Assembly: GCA_907165065.1 (NCBI GenBank)
Contig: OU015541.1
Span: 12,763,001 to 12,827,000 of the forward strand
DNA length: 64,000 nt
Source of the DNA: Caprimulgus europaeus
Lineage: Eukaryota > Chordata > Aves > Caprimulgiformes > Caprimulgidae
Direction of reading: 5' to 3'
How positions within the stretch are numbered: position 1 is the first letter of the stretch; each line of letters begins with the position of its first letter. The notes beneath the pieces are model-generated. The model was not told where the DNA came from and did not search any database. It saw only the letters and a program-made list of their open reading frames with translations. Of the stretch, positions 25,740 to 37,640 are shown piece after piece. The position numbers and the translations under genes were made by a program.

Positions 25740-26260
25740 ATGCTTATCCGATTTCAGCAGTGAGAAATCAATAGGAATTGATTTGAGAATGTCCAATCTT
25801 ATCAAGTATCGAGTAGGGCGCTGGGACAAATGCTGAGTTGATGGTATAACATATAGATTTTAACAAGGCATGTAGCCCCAAGCATGACAACCTTGTTTAA
25901 AAAGGATGATTGGACTCCAAGGTGTTAAATGTGTTTGTTCCCCATATGCCCTCGGCTTTCAGACGGTGCCAGTTTCCACGCCAGCTCTCTCTCAGCTAAA
26001 AGCAGAGTGCAAGCACACTCTGTAGTCCTAGCAAAAGATTACGTAGGGAAGAGAGAAAGTGTTGCATTTAGAAACATAAACGCTGCCAGCAAATGCTATT
26101 TCAGCAATTACCTATGTTTAGTAATTATGCTAATGTTGATTCTCAAAAGGCTGTTATTTGCTCAGCATGTTCTTCATACTTTATCTCTCTACCTGCCTAA
26201 CCCTTTATTTTCACTCTAGCTATTACTGGTTGTTTGTCAAGTTAAGTGATGTTTGCACGC
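25740..26260. promoter_or_regulatory. Strong candidate conserved non-coding element
   Basis: A unique block beginning with a perfect inverted repeat, AAATCAAT (25765-25772), loop AGGA, then ATTGATTT (25777-25784). ATCAAT/ATTGAT is the core bound by ONECUT-class factors. Further on are CGAGTAGGGCGCTGGG near 25809, several CpGs, and GTAATTATGCTAATG at 26121-26135, a homeodomain/POU-like word. There is no low complexity, repeat or convincing frame. Function is inferred from motif content. Confidence 0.3.
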
Positions 26261-27464
26261 CAAGTGTTGTCAAGGTGCTGTTGCTTTAGCTGAATCCCTA
26301 TTTTTCCAGCACTGGCTGCTGTGATTTTCTGCTCATCACAACTACAAGGCTTTGGGGATTGGATTTCACTGCTTTGAAGAGACCTTGGGTGCTGCAGGTG
26401 TTATTGGTACTTGGGCTGCGGGATGAATGAGCAGATCCTGGGGTCTGTAACAACACATTTGATGGAGTGTGATGGGCATCAATTTATGAGTGTTGGACTG
26501 ACACACGTGGAGAACCTGTGTGCTCCTATATTGCTGGATCAGCACTCCACCTTCAGCCAGTGTGCAGGCAAACAGCAATGGAGAATTAAACATGAAAAGA
26601 CCCACATCACACACATGAACATGACCACAGCAGTTTCAATGACAGAAATTCCACACCTGGAGCAACCTGATCAGTCAGATTTGAGGAGCTACCCAGTGAG
26701 ATACCTGCACATTTAGATGTATAACTAATCGACAGCCCACAGCTTGTACAGGAGTGTCTGTGGGTACACATTTACAAATGTATATACGTGTGTGTGTGTC
26801 TTGTATGTGCACACTGAGAGGAAAGCACTCAGTTACCTGTAGGTGCAAAGCAAAATTGCACTGAGGGCAGCACATGTTAACGTGGATGAGGTCAATGGAC
26901 CATACCCTCAAGGACATGCACACTACCAACCACTGGCCTCACTCAGCAACTTGCTTCTCCAGAAGATGCAATGACAGAAGAGAAAAATTTAGTGTTGTAC
27001 ATGGAACAGGGAGAGAGAAACAGATATGGGGGAGGAAAAGGGAAAAGCTTGACTCCAGAAAGACAGTCCATGTGCACAAGGCTGGGACACAGCACTTTAA
27101 AAAGAGCCAGCTGCAGAGGCAGGGCCATGGCTGTGCCTCACAATGCAGCACAGTGTGTCCTGGGGCCCAAAAATGTGATTAATTTATCAGTGTTCAGTGC
27201 TCCCTAATGAGAAGCCTGTGCTGCTTCCAGGTGCCAGACAGTCTTCCAGCATGGCTCTGCATGGTGTTACACTGGCTCCTCACCTTCCTCCTCACTCTCT
27301 TAGCAGAGACCTCCTGGCCACAATTTTTACAGCAGTCCCCAATTTTGTCCCAGGTCAACAGATCCATTTCTAGACAATTCCCATGAAGGATTTGTGATTT
27401 AACATGTCAGAGCTATTTCAACAAGCAACCTGCACAAGCCAACCTACACTGAAGGAGAAGAGAG
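26261..27464. other. Non-coding stretch, nothing recognised
   Basis: A short GT-rich run lies near 26790. The frames of about 100 residues at 26411-26716 and 26874-27182 have no recognisable domain and are overlapped on the other strand. Confidence 0.5.
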
Positions 27465-27553
27465 TGGTATGGTATGGTATGGTATGGTATGGTATGGTAT
27501 GGTATGGTATGGTATGGTATGGTATGGTATGGTATGGTATGGTGTGGTATGGT
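27465..27553 (+). repeat. (TGGTA)n pentanucleotide microsatellite, 18 units
   Basis: Eighteen GG dinucleotides occur at exact 5-base spacing, with a single variant unit (GGTGT) at 27541-27545. The array is nearly pure, so it is probably length-variable. Regular GG tracts with three-base loops could fold as two-tier G-quadruplexes on this strand. Confidence 0.97.
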
Positions 27554-29340
27554 GATGAGGCTGCCAGCCTCAGTGTCAAACAATAAGAATAGATATATTT
27601 AATTTACCAGTATAGACATGACTTTTGAGAGCTTGACTCCACATTGCAGCCACTCCACAGCATATAGCAGCCTCAAATACATAATACTGCACTGTACAGA
27701 CTAATTAATTTGTTCTGCCAAATAACAATCGTACCTTGCTTGAACTTTATGGACTCCCAACTTTCTTTCTTCATTGATTCTATTTTCTTGTAATTTTCCA
27801 CCTTGTTCCTGTGGTTCAGGGAACAGATCAAGAGTCCTCCTGTGGTTAATTTAGCATCTATTAGCTTTTTAACAACTGATTTGTAAATTAATTGTTAGGA
27901 CTTCCTTAGAAGGAAGAAATTACATCTGATCCTCAACACTCTGGACGGAGCAAAAGCCAACCTGAGGAAAGGAGCAATGCTCCCAGGCAGAGATGTGCAA
28001 TCTCTATAAACAGCAATGTTAGCAAGGAGCCAGCTTGTTTAACTGGGCAAGATAAGCAAGGTACAAATAGGGCTGACTTGGCATACGTGTTCATTAACTG
28101 AGATGTGGGAGCTTTGAACTGAAGAGAGAAAAGATTAAGCTCTAATTGTATCTTCTCTAAGGGGGCATTTTGAACAGCAAACCCTTTTGTAAGGTGGCTC
28201 TTTTTACACATCTCACGTCTTCCTATGGATAAATAGCCCTTTATCTCACTTGACTTTTCTGTTTTCCTTTCCTTGTGCAATGCTGGATCTGATTTAAGTT
28301 CTAATGTAACACCCAGCATACAGTGAGTCAAAATTCAATGAATCTTCCTCGTTGCCTCTTTCCTTTCAGAAAGTCTTCATCAACGAAACCTTAGAAGGTG
28401 TTTTAAATGACCAACATAGAGCAGTGCTCTTTAGCTGTGTAATCAGAGATGATTTGCTGAATGCATTTCAGGATGATTGCAGCATGTATTAAGGGGTTGT
28501 GCAAGAAAAAAGAAGAGAAAGTTGCTAAGGCTTGTTTTGCCTCACTGCAAAGGGCAATGTAGGAACACCGACTGTATATGCCACCGTTACTGTGCAATAT
28601 GGACTAGCCATTAAAGACAGCAAAGCCAATATGTCAGGTATTTGGAAACTTTCCACTCACTGCAGGACCAGCACTGAGCACGGGCCACAGTGATAGATCA
28701 TGCTGACCTATTTCCTAGACTGGCTACTGAATCATACCTGCTCTTTGCACACTCGTTATTTTCACCAAATGCATCTGCAGCTGCAGTTATCCATTTGGCA
28801 CACTCCGTGGAAGCTCAGTTTAAGTGCTGCAAAGTGCATCTATCTTGTATGAAACACAAACTCTGCCTACCACATATGTCATTTTTTTGTCTCAGGGATA
28901 GCTGTCACGCTATGCACGTGCAGAAAATATTCAGGCTAACAAGAAGGAACAACAAAATACACTGGTCAGTGGCAGATCTCAATACTTTAGATTTCTTCCA
29001 GCTGCTTTGGTTCAGTACAATTGTGCCAGTTTAAGGAAACTGGAGAACCCTTTTTCCCACCATGTCAGAGCACCTTGGACCAGGAGCTGATCTCACATCA
29101 CGTGTATCAGCTTCTGTGGCACTCAGAGCAAGAGATTGCTGTATTCACTTTCTCTCTGCTGTTTCTTGACTTCTTGTATCTAAATCAGCCCTGGAACATC
29201 ATATGATTGAATCTTCTTTTAGCTTAATCAGTTTCAAGTATTTATTTGTCTTTCTAATCTCAAAGTCTTTCTGTGCCTACTTGTCAGCTGAGCTGCAGCC
29301 AAGATCAGACTCTCAGCAGTAAATATCTCACAAATGAGCT
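27554..29340. other. Non-coding stretch, nothing recognised
   Basis: The part at 27580-27760 is AT-rich and free of low complexity and may hold a weak regulatory element. The remainder has only short frames, the longest 132 residues on the minus strand at 27933-28331, with no recognisable domain. Confidence 0.45.
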
Positions 29341-29345
29341 TGTGT

Positions 29346-29386
29346 AAAAAGAGAAAAAGAAAAAAAAAGAAGAAAAAAAAAAAAGA
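29346..29386 (+). repeat. A/G-rich low-complexity tract
   Basis: Runs of A are broken by single or paired G. It is not attached to any recognisable retroposed sequence. Confidence 0.75.
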
Positions 29387-29724
29387 CTTCAGTGGTTTGT
29401 GTGAGGATTAGAGATTACTATAACAGCACTGAATTTATAGGAGCTTGAAAACATAGGGGAGCTCTTGTTCAGAGAAGAAATATGGTAATTTGTGGCCAGA
29501 GGGAATCAGGGAGGGTTTAGCCAAACTGGAAATTACCTTTTGATGCTCCTTTACTGTAATTCCTGTAACTCCAATTATAGTAGTACAACGGGTTGTTTAA
29601 CCCTTGTCATAACACCAGACCTTACACATGACTTAATCCATCCAACACCTCTTAATGAACTCATTATTCTTATGACACTTAATTCTGCAGAGGATTTTGC
29701 TCTTGTTTAAGGGACAGTGTTGAG

Positions 29725-29792
29725 ATATATATATATATATATATACACATATATATAGTATATATTGATATATATATATATAAATATATATT
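29725..29792 (+). repeat. (AT)n microsatellite with interruptions
   Basis: Alternating AT is broken by short CACA, GT, TTG and AA interruptions. The track is self-complementary and able to extrude a cruciform. Confidence 0.9.
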
Positions 29793-32700
29793 CAGGAAGC
29801 GAAAGAAGTCCTTATGGGCAAGCCAGCACAACCCTTTTGGGGATCCCATGTGGCAACACCCAGCTCAGGAAGAGGATTTGATGCACAGGGAGATATTTGT
29901 GTTACAAACCAGTTTGGGAGTCCTGGGTGTGAGGAAAAGCTGATTGCTTTATTTGACCTCATGGTACCCTCAAACATGGAGCTCACACACTGGGTATTAA
30001 TCTCTCTGGGACCTTTAATATTTATCTGAGCTTGAGACAGTTAGGTTTGAAAGCTGTACAGAAAAGGTTTTCTGTTCCTGTTGTGCTTTTTTTTCCTTAC
30101 TTTTTGCTCAAAAATACAGTATACTGAATGTCAATCAGAATGCCCCAAAGGAGATAAATTGCTTCAAGCTCCTAATTTTCCTCACCAACAAGAATAACTT
30201 GTTGCACTACGTTTCCAGGAACACCATTGCCTCCTCTACTTCTGAAGGAAGCAATGCATAATGAAAATCATGTTACCATGGGCTCTGCACTGGAATTCAG
30301 CTTGTGAAACCAGTACTGGGGGACGGATGGACATGAAGCTATGGTCCTGCACCAGCACTGGCCCATGCTGCGTGGATATCAAATGCTGTGCCTCCAGGCA
30401 ATGTTTGATTCTAAAGTGATGTTCATTTTTTTCAATGAAAACTGATTTTTTCTACACGAATCTGATTCTTTTATCAAGATCTTCACTTACTATGCATGAT
30501 AATTCTCCTCCAGAGAATGACCTACATGACTCATCTTGGTCTCCAGTAGTTAGAACTTGGTTTAGGTGCTATGGCTCTCTCATATTTCCTTTCCTTTAGT
30601 TTGTCTTTTGAGTTTTCTTCTTTATAAGAAAATTCCATATTAGATCCTTTCCATAAATGTACTATTCTAATTTACTTTCTGTTTCCCAGACAAAAGGATT
30701 TCTGCTGCTCAAAACTGATGTATTTGAGTCTTTACACCTTGGCTCCTGGGAGGTATTCTCACAATCTCCTGCCCATCAAGACTGTTAGATTTCCAAAGCA
30801 GTTCAAACCAGCAAAAACCCCACTTTTGGTTTACAGCTTCAACAGGTTTTCTTTCAGAAGGTCCTTTCCACCCTTCAGAAGCAGTCAGCAGAGCTGCCAC
30901 AGGACCTGCAGATGGAGAGCTGTCCCCAGAGCCCCAGCCTCCTCCTTGCCCTCACCCTTTGTTCTGCTTTTGACCATTGCAGGTTTTGTTTTATTTATTT
31001 AAAAAATCCTCTTTGCCTGCTGCTGGGTGGCAGCAGAACAGATGCTACAGAATTATGTTTCAAATCTATCTTTACTCTCAGGCAAAACTCAATATTCAGG
31101 GGCATGGTTGGGTCAAAATTATTTCTTCATGGCCTTTGGGTATTCATTAAATACACAGAGCTCTGGTGCATTATCCCTTCTCAGTTATGTTATATTACTT
31201 TCAATAATAGCTCCAATTTAACAAGTGCACATACACCAAAGCAAAAACACACAATAAAAGCTCATGGCTCCATGAATTCAAGAGGTAAAAAAGGCAGAGA
31301 CTTTGTGGTTGTATTAAGCCACTTGGTAAGTGGGAGTTTCAGCACATAGGTCCTAATTCAGGAAATAATTCAGTCTATAGACGTTCACAACTCAATGGAG
31401 TTTTGGTTGTTTGGCTTTTTTTTTTCTATCTGGATACCTTTTTCCATTGTCAAAGTCCATTAACTTCCATATGTTAATTCATGCCTAAGCTTTCTTCAGG
31501 GTAAGGATGCTTAGGATGTTTTGTAACTCAAAACCCATCTGAAATGACCAAAATTTCCAGCTTTGGAAAACAGGTACACAAACAAAAAGGTGAATTAATT
31601 GAAACATTGAAAACATTCAATCCTCCTCTTCAAGTAAAAAATCAATAACATTTTGAAGCAGTAAAATCTGATGTAAAATCTCCTTGCACTGAATTTCTGA
31701 ATTTCCCATTCTGGAGGGGCTGTGTAGACACCCCTGTGATTAATACTTTCATGACCACCCAGCCAGATGGATGCCTGATGGAGGACAGAAATACTCATGT
31801 AAATAAAAATGTCTTTACTAAAGGCCTGGAAATCTCCTGGCCTGGAAGAAAAGCAGCAAAGTTGTGGGGGATGGTGGGAAGTAATTGTCATATGAATGTT
31901 CCCAGAGATGAAACTCGGGGAAGATGCTGAACATTCAGAAAGTTGTGGGAGGTTTTGTTATGTATCCAGAGCACTGCTGTTTGGTGCTAACTGAAAACAC
32001 GGCTTATTATATGGGGTTGCTGAAAGAGCACCTGTGAAATAAATCTACTGGTCACCTGGGCAGAGGTAATGAGGCACCAGAGATATTCCTTAATATTACT
32101 TTAACCAAATTTGCCAGTTTACTGATATTCTCATTTATCTTTAATTACTGTGGGGTTTACTGCAATCCCTGGCCTGGCTCAGTGCTCTTTAGCTCAGTGA
32201 TACCTGTGGGCATATCCTAATCTTCCAGGGTGAAATTGGGCTTTTTTTAACAATTCAACAAAGCTGAGTTCTTTTCACTGGACTACAAGTACTCTGAGTA
32301 AGGATCCCGCCTGTCATCTTCAAAAGTTCACTTCATTAATCTCACCAGAGACACGAGGCTCAATTCTGGTTGAGTTATTCCTAAGCAGACAGGACTGGAC
32401 TCAATGTGTCATCCAGCAAGTGCTCAGGGAGCAGAAGCAGCACTGAGAAATACAGGGGTCCCCTCCCACGGGTTGAATAACCAACTGTTAATATATATAT
32501 AAGCCTGATTTTTCAAGCCCACTTCTAGGTTAAAATGTGTGAGAGAGAGTGCAGATGGACTTCAGCATTTAACAGGCAACCATGAGAGACGAGCAGCTCA
32601 ACAACAACAAAGGCAACCTGCTTGCAGACAGGGTAAAAAATATCAAGCCCACCTTCTGCTCTGATAATAATGCCAGCTTTTATTGCCCATCAGTTACATT

Positions 32701-32950
32701 TTCCAACAAGCTTTTTCTTTCTTCCTTTTTTAAATTTTTTTTTGGCATGTTACCATGCTGCCCATGGGAGGAATGCAAACCCGTGTTGTTCTCCTCCAAA
32801 CAGCTCATTAAAATTTACCTATGACAAGATGTCTACAAAACACTTGCTAACAGCAGGACAGGTTGCACTGTGACAGTCACTCACTACACCAAATATGATT
32901 GTTTCACCTACCTTGGGCTCCCTGACCTGAACCACACCTGCCTGTTTTAC
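29793..32950. other. Non-coding stretch, nothing recognised
   Basis: Frames reach 145 residues (30912-31349, plus), but none carries a domain I recognise. No named repeat was seen. Confidence 0.5.
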
Positions 32951-32955
32951 CAGCC

Positions 32956-33065
32956 TGGACTAAACACATTGTGTTAGTGCCATTGTGTACAAAGCTTAAC
33001 ACCACAGAGCCCCAATCCATAAGGAGTCATTAGAGGTTAAGGCAGTATAAATACATAAATCATTC
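32956..33065 (+). mobile_element. Possible very old interspersed repeat relic
   Basis: The order GTGCCATTGTGTACAAAGC, then AGAGCCCCAATCCATAAGG, then TAAGGCAGTATAAATAC recalls a word order seen in old reptilian repeats ('GTGCTGTACAAACA ... CAGTCCCTGCCCCAAAGAGCTTACA'). The match is loose and from memory, so the family is left unnamed. Confidence 0.2.
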
Positions 33066-36000
33066 AGAACAATCAATAGCCATATTCCTCAAATGTTTTT
33101 TTTTTTTTTTCTAATGAATAAATCCATGAGTTCAAGTTGTCAGGCATGGCAGCAGGCAAAAAAGCTGCAAGTGGCTCTGAAAACTTCCCAAATGATAGCT
33201 TCCTGCAGTTCTTTTACTATAGCAGCTTCTGATGGGCTTTAAAAAGCAGATGAAGAATACAGGAGATACACAGGTAAAGTGACTCCAGTATAGTTCTGAC
33301 AGCCTGCACTGGAGTCAGGAATGACATAAATAGTGGAGAAAATTCCCATATGCCCTCCTATTTTTATTCCTGTGCGTTCTGGGGAAACCCACACGGTCAT
33401 TCCTTAGCTGTTCCTCATTTAGAGCAATGCTTGGGTCTAAAACCAGTGAGATGTCTTGCAGTCTAGAAGTAGCTGGGATCTTTTTGCCCTGTTGATGGCA
33501 AAGGGAGTCTTAACAGTGCAGATGTAGATGACTGAAATTAGGTGAGCTATCTCCTGTCCCACCTGATTGTCTACATGTAGTGCTGCGTGGAGACACCCAA
33601 CTCGTGTCCCAGTTGTCACCAGTGAGGCAGGTAAACACCAGCTCTGCCCAAATGAATGCAGCACACTTTCCAAAGAATAAGTTAAGTTGCCCAGCCATGT
33701 GGAGAAGGTTACACAGCTCCCAGGATCCAAGCAAGGGTGGGAGTACAAGTGGTTCAACCAGACATGGTCAAAAGAAGATTCAGTCCAAGGTGACACCATG
33801 ATGCAAAGACCCTGCTGTACCCCAGCAAGAGCTCCTGCCTTCCACTCACCTTTTCTAACCACTTATCCACATTTTCTATGTAATTGCAACAGCATAATAG
33901 CCTTCTGTCAGACTTCTGCCATTCATCCATCACACATTAGCAGTTTACTCTGATTTCTGAGGTACATTTAATCTTCTCTGACATCGATAATTTTCATTTT
34001 ACCCCTTTATAGAGGCAATTAAATCTGCTTCCAATCCATTCTCTTAGAGTTTAAATTTACATTTTTAGTATGAGTTTTTCAACAGCCCTGATTCCTTCAC
34101 AGTTGCAGGGTTTAATTCATGTTTATGTTCAGTTCACGTGGCACCCTCACCACTTGGTTTATTTCTGTCAACTATAACTCCCTGCAGAATTTAGATTGCA
34201 GCCAAACCTCACTTTGCATTTCCACCACAAGAGACATGAAAACACATGAGCAAAATTGGGATGTTTCCTTCTAACTTTGACAATTTGCTTATGTCCTATA
34301 TTATTATTATATGAAGACTTAAAAAAAAAAACCCATAAAAATCCATCTATCCTGACTGTAGCCAGTCTCATTATAATGCATGCAAATGCATAATCCAGTG
34401 AGTGTGAAAAACACACAGACAGGGGAGAAAAATCCTAATGAAAAACTCAACAGAGCATGCAGTACTTCTGTCTAGCGTTTCTAAGAAGTTGTCCATCTTC
34501 ATGGTCTTCAAGACCACTTATAGTTTAGAGTAGAACAGGTCAGCAAATGCTTTTTCTCACATGATTTAGATAATAAAAAAGCTAATAGCAAAGCTTATTT
34601 ATCTTCGCTGAAGAGGCTAAACGCAAAAGAGTTTGGACCTCAGCAGCAAAAGGCAGCGGCATCTGGCTACTCCTCCTTGCCACAGCAACCCTGGGAATGC
34701 TGGACACTGGCACAGACCTGCCAAAAAAGCTGGACTGTACAGAGAAACTCCTGAAAAACCCTTTAATTCCCCACCAGCCTCCACACATAGATGCTAAACC
34801 TTCACCTTTGGCGATGCTTCACCAGCAGCTCTGCAGGAGAGCTGCCAGCTGCGGTTCCCCAGCCCCAGCCATCCATCAGGCTCTTATTACCACTGTAAAC
34901 ACCACATTTGTTAACAGCTAATGTTTTTCACAATCAGGGTGTGATGGATTAGTCTTCATTTGAAAGGAAGGGTCAGACTTCATGAGGATTAGATCAGAGC
35001 AGTGTGTGAGAGTCCCATGGGTGCTGCCCGGTCATGGTGAAGTCCCAATCCAGCAGTTATTTTTTCCATCTATAGGACAGCAACCAAACCCCTCAGGGAA
35101 TAGTTCTGAAGCCACTTTCAAGCCTGGGTGTGAGGAACATTTATAAAAGTTATTACTATTTGACATTTATGCAGCACTACCACTGCTGGATCCCAAAGCA
35201 GTGCATAATAATTCCCATGAGCCACAGTAAACTACAAGAGTGGGATCAGCCAAACTGAACCACTTCACTCTCCAACCCCTCCCAGCTCCTGACACAATCC
35301 ACAGGGCCCTGGGAACAAAGGAAAAAGTGTGCAAACTTTGCTTGTGCCACGTGTCAGAGCAGATTTCCCATGATAGCACCCAACAGCCCCATCATCTCAG
35401 TGGAGCATGGGAAGTTCTTCTTGTCTATCTGCAGCATCCTGTGCTTCAGGAGAACAAAGAAGCTTTGCTGTTGTTTAAAGTTTCTCACACTGTATGTCTG
35501 TCTCTAGAGTGTTTTGTCATGTATAGCAGTGAGCTCTGGGGACCAGGACACTCCCCTCCATGCCACCAGCACAGCTCAGCCCTGTGGGTCAGCAGGTCGT
35601 GTCCTGGCACGGGCATCTTTTCAGGTCTCAGGGCAGAGTTCATGTATGGCTCAGTTATGACATAATTAGTCTTCTACCAAGAGGCACATGTAACTGATAA
35701 GTAGTTTTTTGTGGTTTTATTATCATTTTGAGGGCAATAAAAAACTTGAAGATCCTCCCCCTGAAAAGCCAAGAGTCTCTCCCAGATCAGTCACTTCTCC
35801 AAGCAAGCTCTTACTTTTGACTCAGAGGAAACATAAAATCTTGCTTACAAAATGGTCTTGTCTGAAACCAAATTTGTGCTACTGACAGCACATTTCATCC
35901 ATTCTCTGCTTTCATTTTATTTACAGGGCTCTCCTGGTGTCTTCACTTAGGTCCCTCTGCTTCCTTGGATGGCAGCTTAGCAGATATGTTACCCGAACTG

Positions 36001-36429
36001 ACTGTGACCACCGACTCCCCATCTTCCCTCCTTGGGTTGTATTTACCCTCAACTCTCCCCAATAACTCTGGGTGCCTTGCCAAGTTGCTGAAAGAGCTAC
36101 CAGTCACACATACCTCACTAAGAGAATACAGATTCGTGCAATAAATAAAAAAATATTTTAAAAATCAAGAAAAAGAGTTGAATTAATTCTTTAACTCAAT
36201 TGTCTCAGTCCTTCAAAGCCATTACCTTCATGTAATGCATGTTTGTTATGAAGAAGTGATGTTGGGGGCCACTGTTGTGCAGGTTTGGATGCCAGTCATG
36301 TGCATCTCCAGCAAGGAGCTCCTAAAGAGCCATTAGGACCGCAGTGATGAGCCTGGTGCTCTCAGACAAGCAAGGAGGGACCAGGAGGAACTTGCAGATT
36401 ATTTTGAGGATGAAATTACTCCAATCCTA
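33066..36429. other. Non-coding stretch, nothing recognised
   Basis: A poly-T run lies at about 33098-33111. A minus-strand frame of 141 residues (33437-33862) and a plus frame of 141 residues (35240-35665) have no recognisable domain. At 35165-35230, GGATCCCAAAGCAGTGCATAA recalls the 'GGATCTCAAAGCACTTTACAA' word of old amniote repeats, but it is too short to call. Confidence 0.5.
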
Positions 36430-37230
36430 ACCAAGCTGCTGGCTCCTGGGCTGAGGGATCAGTATGCAAGGGGAAGAAAAGAGAGTGGCTGCTGGGTGGC
36501 TTTCAACCAGCCCCACTCTGGTCCCAGAGCAGCCCGGGTGCGTTGGTCCCAGTGGACACCAGCTCCCAGCCCACCTGGCCTGGCAGAGGGAAGGGGGGAG
36601 TGTGGAAGCCAACGAGAAGCTCAAATTGTTCTGGCCTCCCCAGTGGGGATGGTGTGCCAGGCTTTCTCCCATGGAGGGGTTTGGGGAGTCTCCAAGGGAG
36701 CTTGGACAAAGCTGCTCTGACAGACCATGAGCACTGTTGTGATTTCCATCCCAGTAGATCCAGCTGCATGTTTGGGCAAGCAAAGGGACTGCCAGCAGCA
36801 GCCAAAATGGCCTGGACTTGCCACCCATGGCACCTGTGCCAGAACCCACAAAAGCCCAGCTGGCCCCTGCTGTTCACTGGCACATTCAGGATGGGGTTTA
36901 TGAGAGAGCACCCGTTCTGGGGCAGAAAGCATCTCCCCAGAAGCACTGCTCCCTGCCACATCCCTCCAGGAGCTGCCACTCTCATCCTACTCAGCTGTCC
37001 CCACCCAGCTCTGCCCTGTTCCAGGGCAGGACTGGGAGACCTTCTTCCTTGCAGAAATTCAGCTTTATCCTCACTGCTGAGATGTTCATGGGACAGACAT
37101 GGTGCTGGTCTCTCTGCTGCTCCTGCCAGCACCCCCAGCTGCTGCAAGGGGTTTGGGAGCCTCTTGCTGATAGTGCACCCCGTGAAGGGTTTCACCAGCT
37201 GCCCTTGGTGTTGCACGTTGGGTGCTACAG
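36430..37230. other. GC-richer block with overlapping spurious open frames
   Basis: Composition shifts visibly to G+C-rich, and stop codons become rare in several frames at once. As a result, plus-strand frames of 250 and 166 residues overlap minus-strand frames of 237, 140 and 112 residues. No frame has a domain, signal peptide or plausible codon pattern that I recognise, and both strands are equally open. The edges are fairly sharp against AT-rich flanks. It could be a small GC-rich isochore patch, an unrecognised repeat or an old regulatory sequence. It is not a CpG island, because CpGs are few. Confidence 0.45.
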
Positions 37231-37319
37231 TGATTCATCCATCCCACACCTGGAGAGCAACCAAACTGGACCTTTTAATCATTTTCCACAATTAGTGAGA
37301 ACAATTTTTAGGTATTAGA

Positions 37320-37640
37320 ACACTGATGCTGTCTTTTTTAAATTGGATTGGTGGTGTTTAGGAGCTTGTTGTTACACAGGAACATAAGCTGTTGTCTTAG
37401 TATTGTCACCTTGTCAACATTTAGTTTTTAATTAACGTGAATTTTATCTTTTCTCTCTTAATTGGGGAAGAGGAGAGTAATTAGCAGGATAGGTGTATGC
37501 AAAGTAGCCTCAACCACAATTTCACTGAGCAAACTATGAGCCACTAAACACTGATGGCACTTTCTAATGTGCACTGTAACCGTTATGAACATGATGAGCT
37601 ACATTAATTTCTACTGCCCCTCCACATTTTTGACCAAGGG
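37320..37640. promoter_or_regulatory. Homeodomain-motif-rich candidate conserved element
   Basis: Three TAAT-core sites fall within 56 bases: the palindrome TTAATTAA at 37428-37435, TTAATTG at 37458-37464 and TAATTA at 37478-37483. They follow a TTGTCACCTTGTCAACA near-repeat (37404-37420). The change from the GC-rich block just upstream is abrupt. There is no repeat and no frame. Enhancer function is inferred. Confidence 0.28.

Noticed and set aside
27465-27553. Regular array considered as CRISPR-like or a satellite
   Set aside because: The five-base unit has no spacers; it is a pentanucleotide microsatellite.
29346-29386. A-rich tract as the poly(A) tail of a processed pseudogene
   Set aside because: It contains many G interruptions, and no gene-like sequence or target-site duplication lies upstream.
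36503-37295. Open frames of 250 (plus) and 237 (minus) residues as possible genes
   Set aside because: They overlap on opposite strands in a GC-rich patch with few stops, and neither shows a domain or recognisable sequence.
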